Source: JAVJSD01 sp040219575 (GTDB taxonomy: Bacteria; Planctomycetota; Planctomycetia; Pirellulales; Pirellulaceae). Taken from it: 64,000 bases of DNA. The notes under the pieces were generated by a model. It was not told where the DNA came from and made no database searches. It was given only the letters and a program-made list of their open reading frames with translations. Positions 25,703-34,271 of the stretch are shown in pieces (within the stretch, counting starts at the first letter, position 1; each line of letters starts with the position of its first letter). The translations under genes were made by a program, and so were the position numbers. The DNA is taken from contig JAVJSD010000045.1 of the NCBI GenBank assembly GCA_040219575.1, forward strand, positions 1-64,000. Direction: 5' to 3'.

Positions 25703-26650
25703 TCAAACGTGGTCGATTTCGCAAAACCAATGGGTGCAGGCGATCAGCGTGTCGTCGAGCACGATGTTCTCGTCGAGCGATTTGAGCATGGTGATCTCCT
25801 GCTCCCGCGGCCGCAATGAGAAGAGGTTCTGAGCGGCCGGCCAATCGGGAAACCAGCCTTCTACGCGCTCCGCGCCCTGCCGCGCGGCATGGTCGAGCAC
25901 CTTCCGCAACAGCGTCTCCCGGTTCGCCTCGGCGTCGGGGCCGTCAACGCAATCCGCAGCGAACGCGAAGTCGAGAATCCGCACCGCCGAGTCGATTCGC
26001 CGCAGCCGAACGTAGCCGCGACGCTCGTTGGCGGCGTCGACCACCCACAGGAACTCGTCCCCCGCACCTTTCTCCAGCGTATGCCGCCAGTAGTCGACAT
26101 TGCGGGCGACGGCGATGGGGTGTCGCGCGTGAAAATCCCGATACATGCGCTGCAATGCTTCCAGCGACTGCTCGGGCGAACAGGCCGCCAGTCGCCACGC
26201 AGCGGCGCCGTCGTCTTTCTCCGCGCGGCGTGATCCCCACCAGGCCGGACACTCCACGTAGCCCAGTCGCGCGTAATAGCCGCAGGCGATGTCGCTGTAC
26301 AGCAAGGCGATTCGCGCCTCCTGCGCGCGACGCGTCGCTTCCACATAGGCGATCAACTCGGCCGCGAAGCCGCGACCGCGATAGTCCGCCAGCGTGTGGA
26401 CCGAACCGATCGAGAAGCCCGGCACGACGTCGCCGCGGAGGTGAAACTCCAGTGGGTAGGCCGCCAGCGATGCGACGACGCGGTCGTCGAGGCGGCCGAC
26501 GTACCAGTCGGCTCGATTGTGCTGCACCGACGCCAGGCGGCGCTCCACGTGCTGCTCCAAGGTGAGCCCCCCTCCCCACACGTCGTGGACGTTGCGGTAG
26601 GCGGCCAGGCGTTCTTCGGGCGACGCCGGATGCAGGTCGAGGGAAGGCAT
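25703..26650 (-). CDS. GNAT acetyltransferase, Eis-like
   Basis: A 315-residue protein. The N-terminal GNAT domain carries IGSVHTLADYRGRGFAAELI (about 82-101) as the acetyl-CoA loop and SDIACGYYARLGYV as the end motif. A second C-terminal half (about 160-300) resembles the duplicated GNAT fold of Eis-like enzymes, but no SCP2-type third domain is seen. The substrate is unknown. Its promoter region is shared with the HEAT gene at 26818. Confidence 0.75.
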   Translation of the reverse strand: MPSLDLHPASPEERLAAYRNVHDVWGGGLTLEQHVERRLASVQHNRADWYVGRLDDRVVASLAAYPLEFHLRGDVVPGFSIGSVHTLADYRGRGFAAELIAYVEATRRAQEARIALLYSDIACGYYARLGYVECPAWWGSRRAEKDDGAAAWRLAACSPEQSLEALQRMYRDFHARHPIAVARNVDYWRHTLEKGAGDEFLWVVDAANERRGYVRLRRIDSAVRILDFAFAADCVDGPDAEANRETLLRKVLDHAARQGAERVEGWFPDWPAAQNLFSLRPREQEITMLKSLDENIVLDDTLIACTHWFCEIDHV

Positions 26651-26717
26651 GCGGACGGCGATTTCTGGCGGATTTGACGGCGCGAAACGGCGGTCGCGCC
26701 AACGGCGACATGACGGA

Positions 26718-26747
26718 TTTCGCGGCAGCGGCGATATCTCGTATAAT
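26718..26747 (+). promoter_or_regulatory. putative promoter of the HEAT-repeat gene
   Basis: TTTCGC (26718-26723), an 18-bp spacer and TATAAT (26742-26747), about 70 bp before the start codon. The segment TTTCGCGGCAGCGGCGA nearly repeats the one before the Lon-like gene. Confidence 0.5.
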
Positions 26748-26817
26748 CAACCCCGGATCAGGGAGGTTCATTGCGAGAACACCACCCATCCAGGCACCAT
26801 TGCACGGGCTTTGAAGC

Positions 26818-27981
26818 ATGACGTCAACTACACTGCAACATCGGGCGTGCGTCGCGCTGTTTACCGCGCTGCTGGCGGCCTCGGCGGAGAATTGCCGGGC
26901 GGCGGAGGCGGCGGGGAAGACAGAACACGAGACGTTGATTCGCGAACTGGGCGATACCGACTTTTCCGTTCGTGAAAAGGCGGCCGATTCATTGGCTTCG
27001 CAGGGGATGGCGGCGGAGACCGCGCTGCGGGAAGCCATGCGCGATCCCGATCTGGAGATTCGCCTCCGCGCCGGGGAGATTCTTTCACGGATCTATAACG
27101 ACGACCTCGACCGCCGGCTGACCGAGTTCATCAATTCCAAGGACGAAGAACTCGGCAAGCGGCTGGCGGGATGGAAGCAGTTTCGCGCGGCGGTCGGCGA
27201 CGACAAGCCGTCGCGGGAGTTGTTTGTCGAGGTTTACCGCAGCGAGAAGGATTTGTTGACGGCGGTCGATCTGCCGCGCGACAAACGCGAAAGCGTCTTC
27301 CTGGCGCGGGTCGAACGCGTGCAGCAGGCCCTCTACGCCCACTTGAACGGCGTTCGCACGCCTCCCACGCCGGAGACGATGGCCGCACTGCTGCTGATCG
27401 CGGCGCAGCAGGAAGGCAACGCTTCGATCCACGCCGGTATTCAAACTTATTCCATGCTGTCGCAACCGGACGTGAAGAAGGTCGTCACCGAGGGCGACCA
27501 TTCGGCGCAGCTTCAGAAGTTGCTCGGCGCCTGGGTGGGGCAAAGCATCAAGAGCACCAGCATCGCCCGCTACGGGCTGATGATCGCCCTGCAGTACGAA
27601 CTGAAGGATTCGACGCGCGACCTGGCGCGACAGTTGTTGGCGGAGAAGAACGCCTCGACGTCGGTGCTGCCCTACGCCGCGCTGGCGATCGGGAAGTACG
27701 GCGACGAGAGCGACATCGCCCGGCTGGAGCCGCTGCTGGAGAACAAGACCGTTTGCCACACCTGGCACAACGGCAAGTTTCCGGACACGATCAAGATCGA
27801 AGTCCGCGACGTGGCGCTGGCGGTGCTGGTGGAGTTGACCGAACAGGACCACAAGCAGTACGGCTTCGAATTGCTGCAACGCAACGACCCGACGCTGTTT
27901 CAAATCTATACGTGCGGGTTCATCCAGAACGAGAAGCGCGAGGCGGCGGTAGCCAAGTGGCGCAAGTGGCGATCTTCCTGA
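26818..27981 (+). CDS. secreted HEAT-repeat protein
   Basis: A 387-residue protein with a signal peptide (ALFTALLAASAENCRA). The segment SVREKAADSLASQGMAAETA and DLEIRLRAGEILSRI are HEAT-like helices; further helices run to the C-terminus. A role in binding partners at the envelope is an inference. It ends about 30 bp before the transporter and is on the same strand, so they may be co-transcribed. Confidence 0.7.
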   Translation: MTSTTLQHRACVALFTALLAASAENCRAAEAAGKTEHETLIRELGDTDFSVREKAADSLASQGMAAETALREAMRDPDLEIRLRAGEILSRIYNDDLDRRLTEFINSKDEELGKRLAGWKQFRAAVGDDKPSRELFVEVYRSEKDLLTAVDLPRDKRESVFLARVERVQQALYAHLNGVRTPPTPETMAALLLIAAQQEGNASIHAGIQTYSMLSQPDVKKVVTEGDHSAQLQKLLGAWVGQSIKSTSIARYGLMIALQYELKDSTRDLARQLLAEKNASTSVLPYAALAIGKYGDESDIARLEPLLENKTVCHTWHNGKFPDTIKIEVRDVALAVLVELTEQDHKQYGFELLQRNDPTLFQIYTCGFIQNEKREAAVAKWRKWRSS

Positions 27982-28012
27982 ACGACCGCCATCGTCCTTG
28001 CAGGAGATTCCT

Positions 28013-29914
28013 TTGCCGCTCGACGCTTGGATCGCAGTTGCGGTCACCCTGCTGGTGTTCGTCGTGCTCGTCACGCGGCGCGGCGTCCCCGTCGATCTGC
28101 TGTTCTTCGCCGGATTGATGGTCGTCACGCTGACGGGCGTCATCGAACCCCGTGAAGCCTTCGAGGGCTTCTCCAACCCGGCCCTGCTCACCATCGCCGC
28201 CCTGTTCGCCGTGGCCGCCGGACTGCGCAGTTCGGGCGTCCTCGACTGGACGGGCCGCAAGCTGTTGGGAAATGTCCAAACCGAACGCGGAGCGCTGTGG
28301 CGCTTGGCGATCGCGCTCGTTTCCAGTTCGGCCTTCCTGCTGAACACGGCGGTGGTGGCGATGATGGCGCCGGTGGTGGTCGACTGGTGCCGGCGGCGGC
28401 ACATTTCCCCCTCGCGGCTGTTGATGCCCGTCAGCTACCTGACCATTCTGGGCGGCGTCTGCACCCTGATCGGCACCAGCACCACGCTGGTCGTCAACGG
28501 CAAGCTCAGCGCCGAGTACACCCTGCGCACCGCCGAAGACGCCCAGTACGCGGCCGAGCATCCCGAAGATCGTGCGGAAATCGAACGCCGCGACGCGTTC
28601 CGGCAGCAAGTACGGCCGATGGACCTGTTCGAACTGGGCAAAGTCGGCCTGCCGTGCGCCTTGGCCGGAACCGCTTTCATGCTGCTGGTCGGCACGCGGC
28701 TGCTGCCGAATCGGACCGATATGCTGGAGCAACTCGGCGAGCAGCGCCGCGAGTACCTGGTCGAAATGATGGTCGTCGAGGGATGCCCGCTGGTGCGGCA
28801 GACGGTCGAACGCGCCGGGCTTCGCAATCTGCCGGGCTTGTTCCTCATCGAAATCGATCGCGACGGGGAGATCATCACGCCGGTCACTCCCGAGGACGTG
28901 ATCCATGTCGGCGACCGTTTGGTGTTCACCGGCGTGGTCAGCACGATCGTCGATCTGGAGAAGATCCCAGGACTGGTGCCGGCCGCCGACACCACCTACG
29001 AGTTTCATCCCAACCAGCGGCAACAGCGGCATCTGACGGAAGTCGTCCTCTCGCGCACCTCGCCGTTGATCGGCACGACCGTCCGCGAGGCGAACTTTCG
29101 CAGTCGCTACAACGCCGCCGTGGTGGCGGTGCATCGCAACGGCGTGCGGCTGAGCAACAAGATCGGCAACATCCGGCTTGAACCGGGCGACACGCTGCTG
29201 CTGCAAACGCGCAACGAATTCATCACCGCCTACCGCAACAGCCGCGACTTTTACCTGGTGAGCGCCGTTGAAGGCGATAAACCGCCTCGGCACGACAAGG
29301 CCCGACTGGCGGCGCTGTTGGTGCTGCTGTTGATCGTCTGGCTCTCGCTGACCAGTTGGATGGCCCAGATCTCCTGGCTCTCGGGCATGGCCAACACGGC
29401 CGTGGCGGGAATCACGGTGGTGGCGCTGATGGTCGTCACCGGCTGTCTGCGCATCTCCGACGCCCGCCACGCCGTCGACCTGCAGGTTCTGGTGACCATT
29501 GCCTCGGCTTTGGGATTGGGCGTTGCGCTGACCAAGAGCGGCGCGGCGGACGTGGTCGCCCAGGGCCTGGTCGGCAGCGTGAACGATCCCTATCTGCTGT
29601 TGATCGCCGTCTATCTGCTGGCCCTGGTGTTCACCGAAATGATCACCAACAACGCCGTGGCGGCGATGTTGTTTCCGCTCGCCGTGGCGGTGGCGCTTGA
29701 AGGGGGCTACAACCCACGCCCCTTTATCATCGCCATCACGTTGGCCGCCTCGCTGTCGTTCATCACGCCCATCGGTTACCAGACCAACCTGATGGTGATG
29801 GGGCCCGGCGGCTATCGCTTCAGCGATTACATCCGCTGCGGGCTGCCGTTGGCGGCCGTCGTCACGGTCACCGCCTTGTTGCTGATTACCCACTTCTGGA
29901 GCCTGAGGCTGTAG
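28013..29914 (+). CDS. SLC13-family anion transporter with TrkA_C domains
   Basis: A 633-residue membrane protein. About five to six helices (VAVTLLVFVVLVTRRG, LLTIAALFAVAAGLR, SSSAFLLNTAVVAMM) come first, then two RCK/TrkA_C-like domains (about 240-320 and 340-420), then the second helix bundle. The two re-entrant SNT-like loops read IGTSTTL and FITPIGYQTN. Such proteins move sulfate, dicarboxylates or other anions with Na+. The start is a TTG at 28013, set by AGGAG at 28002-28006; a TTG five codons earlier would put that site inside the gene. The neighbouring sulfur module makes sulfate or a similar anion plausible, which is inference. Confidence 0.82.
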   Translation: MPLDAWIAVAVTLLVFVVLVTRRGVPVDLLFFAGLMVVTLTGVIEPREAFEGFSNPALLTIAALFAVAAGLRSSGVLDWTGRKLLGNVQTERGALWRLAIALVSSSAFLLNTAVVAMMAPVVVDWCRRRHISPSRLLMPVSYLTILGGVCTLIGTSTTLVVNGKLSAEYTLRTAEDAQYAAEHPEDRAEIERRDAFRQQVRPMDLFELGKVGLPCALAGTAFMLLVGTRLLPNRTDMLEQLGEQRREYLVEMMVVEGCPLVRQTVERAGLRNLPGLFLIEIDRDGEIITPVTPEDVIHVGDRLVFTGVVSTIVDLEKIPGLVPAADTTYEFHPNQRQQRHLTEVVLSRTSPLIGTTVREANFRSRYNAAVVAVHRNGVRLSNKIGNIRLEPGDTLLLQTRNEFITAYRNSRDFYLVSAVEGDKPPRHDKARLAALLVLLLIVWLSLTSWMAQISWLSGMANTAVAGITVVALMVVTGCLRISDARHAVDLQVLVTIASALGLGVALTKSGAADVVAQGLVGSVNDPYLLLIAVYLLALVFTEMITNNAVAAMLFPLAVAVALEGGYNPRPFIIAITLAASLSFITPIGYQTNLMVMGPGGYRFSDYIRCGLPLAAVVTVTALLLITHFWSLRL

Positions 29915-29946
29915 CGCTGGGCGGGAATCTCTCAGGATCGCGTGGA

Positions 29947-29974
29947 TTTACATATCGCGATATGACGATATAAT
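29947..29974 (+). promoter_or_regulatory. sigma70-like promoter with internal operator
   Basis: TTTACA (29947-29952), a 16-bp spacer and TATAAT (29969-29974), 18 bp before the ArsR start. The spacer and the end of the -35 box hold CATATCGCGATATG (29951-29964), a perfect 14-bp palindrome. A dimeric repressor bound there would block RNA polymerase directly, so autoregulation by the ArsR protein is the simplest reading. Confidence 0.75.
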
Positions 29975-29992
29975 TAGCCGTCGAGGAATCGA

Positions 29993-30313
29993 ATGCCCGC
30001 CAAACGAAAGACCGCCGAACTGACGTCGCTTGCCGCTCTGGAACAGGCGGCCGAGTGCCTGAAGACGCTGGCGCATCCGCATCGACTGCGAATCGTGCAG
30101 ATGTTGCTGCGGGGGCGTTATACGGTGGGAGAGTTGGCCGAGGCTTGCGGGATTCCCAGCCACATGGCGTCGGAGCACTTGCGGCTGATGCAGCGGTGCG
30201 GATTGCTCGGCAGCGAGAAAGAAGGCCGCAGGGCCTTTTACCACATCGCCGAGCCGCACCTGGCCGACATCATGAATTGCATCGAAGCGCGGTTCGACGG
30301 CGGTTCAAACTAG
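29993..30313 (+). CDS. ArsR/SmtB-family repressor
   Basis: A 106-residue winged-helix protein. LKTLAHPHRLRIVQMLL and ASEHLRLMQRCGLL are the family recognition segments. Cysteines are at 22, 52, 69 and 96; C96 in the last helix (MNCIEARF) is in a place where persulfide-sensing relatives have one. The first Cys of the BigR/SqrR pair (after the ELA helix start) is not where I expect it, so C52 or C69 would have to partner it. No metal-site motif of the ELCVCDL type is present. Context points to sulfur sensing. Confidence 0.85.
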   Translation: MPAKRKTAELTSLAALEQAAECLKTLAHPHRLRIVQMLLRGRYTVGELAEACGIPSHMASEHLRLMQRCGLLGSEKEGRRAFYHIAEPHLADIMNCIEARFDGGSN

Positions 30314-30331
30314 GCCTTGTCCGGAAACTTT

Positions 30332-30405
30332 GTAGCCGAAGTCGTGAGACGTCGTGAGACTTCCGACGGCGTTGAAACAGAGGACTTTTCACGAGTTCCG
30401 CCGCG
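30332..30405. repeat. dispersed palindromic repeat, family A, inside the sulfur module
   Basis: GTAGCCGAAGTCGTGAGAC, then a second GTCGTGAGAC, then TTCCGACGGC and the right arm ACGAGTTCCGCCGCG. The extra 10-bp direct duplication (30341-30350 and 30351-30360) is unique to this copy. It is in the ArsR-rhodanese gap. Confidence 0.75.
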
Positions 30406-30481
30406 AATCGATTTGCCGCGTCTGCGTTTCCAGGCGGAGCCTAATTCCTGCGTATCGTTTCTCTTGTCGGCGGAGTTCATC

Positions 30482-31051
30482 ATGACGATTTCCAGCATCT
30501 CTCCGGCGGAGCTTGGCGCCTTACGCGAATCGGGCTCGGAGCTTGATCTGATCGACGTTCGCACGCCGGTCGAGTTTCGCGAGATACACCTCTCCTGGGC
30601 CCGGAACGTTCCGCTCGACCAACTCGATCCGCAGGCCGTCATGAAGGCCCGCAACGGTTCCGCCGAGCAGACGTTGTACGTTGTCTGTCGTTCCGGAAGC
30701 CGCGGTCGGCAGGCCTGCGAGCGCTTCATCAAGGCAGGATTCACCAACGTCGTGAACATCGAGGGCGGCACGCAGGCATGCGCCCAGGCGGGCCTGGACG
30801 TGGTCCGCGGCAAGAAAGTGATGTCGCTCGAGCGGCAAGTGCGCGTCGCCGCCGGCAGTCTCATCCTGTTGAGCGCTGCATTGGGTTGGCTCGTGCATCC
30901 CGGCTTTTACGGCTTGGCGGCCTTCGTGGGCGCGGGACTCGTCTTCGCGGGGATCACCGACACCTGCGGCATGGGACTGATGCTGGCGCGAATGCCATGG
31001 AATCGGTGCGCGACGACTTCGCGGGACGAGGCTTCCTGTCCGACGCCCTAA
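30482..31051 (+). CDS. rhodanese with membrane DUF2892 domain (YgaP-like)
   Basis: A 189-residue protein. The rhodanese domain (about 1-110) has the active-site loop C69-R-S-G-S-R. A two-helix membrane domain (about 122-165: VAAGSLILLSAALGWLVHPG and FYGLAAFVGAGLVFAG) with DTCGMGLMLARMPWN at its end is that of YgaP. It transfers sulfane sulfur at the inner face of the membrane. The start MTISSISPAEL has GGAG about 9 nt upstream. It follows the ArsR gene after a repeat-bearing gap of about 170 bp. Confidence 0.88.
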   Translation: MTISSISPAELGALRESGSELDLIDVRTPVEFREIHLSWARNVPLDQLDPQAVMKARNGSAEQTLYVVCRSGSRGRQACERFIKAGFTNVVNIEGGTQACAQAGLDVVRGKKVMSLERQVRVAAGSLILLSAALGWLVHPGFYGLAAFVGAGLVFAGITDTCGMGLMLARMPWNRCATTSRDEASCPTP

Positions 31052-31147
31052 CGACTTGATGTTCGTTTCAGAAGAACTGTCGATTGGGAGTCGATGTCGA
31101 GCGCCGACGCGGGCGTTTTCAATCAATCGGTGCAAGGAGCGGCGGAG

Positions 31148-32812
31148 ATGAAGCTGGTTATCGTGGGAGGAGTCGCGGGCGGAGCGTCGGCGGCGACACG
31201 GGCTCGCCGTCTGGCGGAAGATGCCCAGATCGTGCTTGTCGAACGCGGACCGGACGTCTCGTTCGCCAACTGCGGACTTCCCTACTATCTCGGCGGAGAG
31301 ATCACCGACCGCAACAAACTGCTGATCGTGACTCCGGAGCGGATGGCGTCGCGCTACAAGCTCGACGTCCGCGTGCGAAGCAATGTCGAGGCGATCGACC
31401 GCCAGCGGAAGGTGGTGCGGATTCGCGACTTGGCGACCGGCCGCGAGTATGAGGAGTCGTACGACAAACTGATTCTGTCGCCCGGCGCCGCGCCGCTGCG
31501 TCCGCCGATCCCGGGCATCGATTCGCCAGGCGTGCACACGCTCCGCAACCTGCAGGACATGGACCGCATCATGGCGGCGCTCGATAACGGCGTGCGGCGG
31601 GCCGTGGTGGTGGGTGCGGGGTTTATTGGGCTCGAACTGGTCGAGAATTTCGTTCGCCGTGGCGTGGCGGTGACGTTGGTGGAGCTCCAAGACCAGGTGA
31701 TGCCGCCGCTCGATCGCGAGATGACCACGCCGATCGAGAAGGCGCTCGCCGACGAAGGCGTCACGTTGTTGCTGGGCGATTCGGCCGAGGCCTTCGCGTC
31801 GGGCGACTCGGGACTGACGGTGCAACTGAAATCGGGGGCGGCGATTGCCGCGGACCTGGTCGTGCTGGGCATCGGCGTTCGGCCGGAGAACAAGTTGGCC
31901 GTCGATGCCGGCCTGGAAGTTGGGCCTCGCGGCGGCATCCGAGTGGACGAGCACCTGCGAACCACCGATCCCGACATCTACGCCGTCGGCGACGCGATCG
32001 AGGTCAAGAACTTCATCTCGGGGGGTCCCACGCAAATACCGCTCGCCGGCCCCGCCAATCGCCAGGGACGCGCCGCCGCCGACAACATCTTCGGCCGGCC
32101 GACCTCCTACCGCGGCACGCAGGGGACGGCGGTGGTCGGTGTGTTCGAACTCACCGCCGCCATGACCGGGGCGTCGGAAAAAGTGCTCCAGCGCGGCGGA
32201 CGACCGTATCACAAGATCTACGTCCACCCGGCCCATCACGCCGGTTACTATCCGGGCGCCGAGCAGATGACGCTGAAGTTGCTGTTCGAGCCCGAAACCG
32301 GCAAATTGCTCGGCGCGCAGGCGATCGGCCGGGGAGGCGTGGACAAACGCATCGACGTGATCGCCGTGGCCATCCAGGCGGGCATGACGGTCTTCGACCT
32401 GGAAGAAATGGAGTTGGCCTACGCGCCGCAGTACGGCTCGGCCAAGGATCCGGTCAACATGGCGGGCTTCGTGGCGGCAGGATTGTTGCGGGGCGATCAT
32501 CCACAGATCGACGTGATGGAGTTGCAAGCCTCCCCCGAGCACGAGCGTCCCTGGTTGCTCGACGTGCGAACGGCGAAGGAGTTCCAGGCGGGGTGCATTC
32601 CCGGCGCGACGAACATCCCCGTCGACGAGTTGCGCTCGCGTCTCGAGGAATTGCCGCGCGACCGCCATATCGCCGTCTACTGCCAGGTGGGACAGCGCGG
32701 CTACCTCGCCACGCGAATCCTGATGCAAGCAGGCTTCCAGGTCGCCAACGTCGCCGGCGGCTACAAGACCTACACCATGTTCCAGCCGTCGCGCGAACCG
32801 GCCGGCGTGTGA
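31148..32812 (+). CDS. CoA-disulfide reductase-like flavoprotein with C-terminal rhodanese
   Basis: A 554-residue FAD/NAD(P)H oxidoreductase. The FAD loop is VIVGGVAGGASAAT (4-17), the active-site Cys C42 lies in SFANCGLPYYLGG, and GAGFIGLELVENF is the second Rossmann loop. A rhodanese domain follows residue 450, with C512 in YCQVGQRGY. This fusion reduces CoA or glutathione persulfides and polysulfides. AAGGAG lies 8-9 nt before the ATG; an ATG 18 codons earlier lacks a site. With the ArsR and rhodanese genes it forms a sulfane-sulfur handling module. Confidence 0.9.
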   Translation: MKLVIVGGVAGGASAATRARRLAEDAQIVLVERGPDVSFANCGLPYYLGGEITDRNKLLIVTPERMASRYKLDVRVRSNVEAIDRQRKVVRIRDLATGREYEESYDKLILSPGAAPLRPPIPGIDSPGVHTLRNLQDMDRIMAALDNGVRRAVVVGAGFIGLELVENFVRRGVAVTLVELQDQVMPPLDREMTTPIEKALADEGVTLLLGDSAEAFASGDSGLTVQLKSGAAIAADLVVLGIGVRPENKLAVDAGLEVGPRGGIRVDEHLRTTDPDIYAVGDAIEVKNFISGGPTQIPLAGPANRQGRAAADNIFGRPTSYRGTQGTAVVGVFELTAAMTGASEKVLQRGGRPYHKIYVHPAHHAGYYPGAEQMTLKLLFEPETGKLLGAQAIGRGGVDKRIDVIAVAIQAGMTVFDLEEMELAYAPQYGSAKDPVNMAGFVAAGLLRGDHPQIDVMELQASPEHERPWLLDVRTAKEFQAGCIPGATNIPVDELRSRLEELPRDRHIAVYCQVGQRGYLATRILMQAGFQVANVAGGYKTYTMFQPSREPAGV

Positions 32813-32864
32813 ATCGACTCGCACTGGCGCGAGCCGCCATGCGATCGAACGACTCGGGTACGGC

Positions 32865-34271
32865 CTACAACAGTTCCGTGATTGGACCGGTTTGTGGAAC
32901 GCCGTTCTTCTTGAGCGTCAGGTCGAGATCGCCGAAGTGCTCGATCGGGGCGCCGTGGGCGCTTAGCAACGTCGTCCACCAATTGCCGATCGTTCGATGT
33001 CCCGCCTGTCCGTACTCGGGAAGCTGCACATAGCGGCCGGCGAGCTTGAGGCGTCCGCCGCAGCCCCCCACAACGACGTACGGCCACTGGCTCAAGTCGC
33101 CGTGGTGCTCGTTCCCGGAGTCGCTGAAGTACACGATGGTGGTGTTGTCCAACAGCGTGCCGTCTCCCTCGGGGATCGCCTGTAGCTGTTGCGCCAAGTC
33201 GGCCAACAGCGTCATGTGATGCGTGCGGATGATGTCGCGGGCCTCCGCGGGCGTCTTGCCGTTGCAGGTTTCGTAGTGGCCGATGCCGTGCACGTTGCGC
33301 TCCGACAGGCCGAGGTCGTCGTACGTGGTGCTGATGTTGTCCAACCGCATGGTGACGACGTTGGTGATGCCCGAGATCAGCGCCGCGGCGATCAAGTCGA
33401 AGTGCGCCTGCTGCCGGACGATCGGCTGCTTCGACTGGAACTGGTCGCCAAACGGCGGCGCGTGCCGCTTGATGCGGTCCTGCATTCCGGCCAGCTTCTC
33501 ACGACGCACGCGCAATTCCTCGAACGCGCTCAGGTAGTGGCCCATCTTCTCCCGCTCGGCGGCGGGCAACTCGCGGTTGAGCCGGCGGATGTCGTCGACC
33601 ATGAAGTCCAACAGGTTCGACTGCAGGCCGTAGCGCATTTTCGCCCGCTCGCTGTTGGAGACGGCGCTGCCGAACAACTGTTCGTAGGCGATGTCCGGAC
33701 TCGCTTGGAACGGCAGTTCGCGATCGCGGCCGACCGCCGAGATGCCCGGATAGAGTGTGCCTTCGGTCTCCGTGCCCATCACTTTGCCGCGGAGCGCCAG
33801 CCCCACATGCTGGAACGGCGACGGATAAAGTCTGGCGATCTCCGCGTCGGCGGTGGCCCGCAAGATCACGCCGGAATTATGCTCCCCACCCGTCTTGTAA
33901 ACACCCATCGCGCCGAACCAGCTGGAATGCCCGCCCTTGCACATCTTTCCGGAGACGCCCTGGACGATGCCGAGGTGATCCTTCAGCCCTTCCAGCGGCG
34001 CGAGCGTGGTGGGTAGTTTGTGGTCGGCCAGCGGCGCATTGACATACTTGGCGCGGTCGGCCAATTCCGGTTTGAGCGACGGCGGCTCCAGCGCGGCCGG
34101 GATGATGCCGCTCGCCTTGACCACGAACACGAACCGCTGCGGCAGTTCGGCCTGCGTTGCGCCGGACGCCTCCGCGGCGAAGCGCTGGAGCATGGGGCTC
34201 AACAGCACGCCGCCCGCCCCCAGCGAGACATGCTTCAAAAAGTCGCGACGCGTTCTGTGGCTTCTATTCAT
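32865..34271 (-). CDS. DUF1552 family protein with Tat signal
   Basis: A 468-residue protein with the twin-arginine start RTRRDFLKHVSLGAGG, so it is exported folded. The body (FVFVVKASGIIPAA, GMGVYKTGGEH-like loop, TTIVYFSDSGNEHHGDL) is the planctomycete DUF1552 domain, related by fold to sulfatase/alkaline-phosphatase-like DUF1501 proteins. Function unproven. Its start overlaps the end of the DUF1592 gene by 8 bp, giving a coupled pair. Confidence 0.9.
   Translation of the reverse strand: MNRSHRTRRDFLKHVSLGAGGVLLSPMLQRFAAEASGATQAELPQRFVFVVKASGIIPAALEPPSLKPELADRAKYVNAPLADHKLPTTLAPLEGLKDHLGIVQGVSGKMCKGGHSSWFGAMGVYKTGGEHNSGVILRATADAEIARLYPSPFQHVGLALRGKVMGTETEGTLYPGISAVGRDRELPFQASPDIAYEQLFGSAVSNSERAKMRYGLQSNLLDFMVDDIRRLNRELPAAEREKMGHYLSAFEELRVRREKLAGMQDRIKRHAPPFGDQFQSKQPIVRQQAHFDLIAAALISGITNVVTMRLDNISTTYDDLGLSERNVHGIGHYETCNGKTPAEARDIIRTHHMTLLADLAQQLQAIPEGDGTLLDNTTIVYFSDSGNEHHGDLSQWPYVVVGGCGGRLKLAGRYVQLPEYGQAGHRTIGNWWTTLLSAHGAPIEHFGDLDLTLKKNGVPQTGPITELL

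Noticed and set aside
27920..29893. A 657-codon minus-strand ORF opposite the SLC13 transporter
   Set aside because: Its product is His/Gln/Arg/Asp-rich without any fold, as expected from an antisense frame of a membrane protein.
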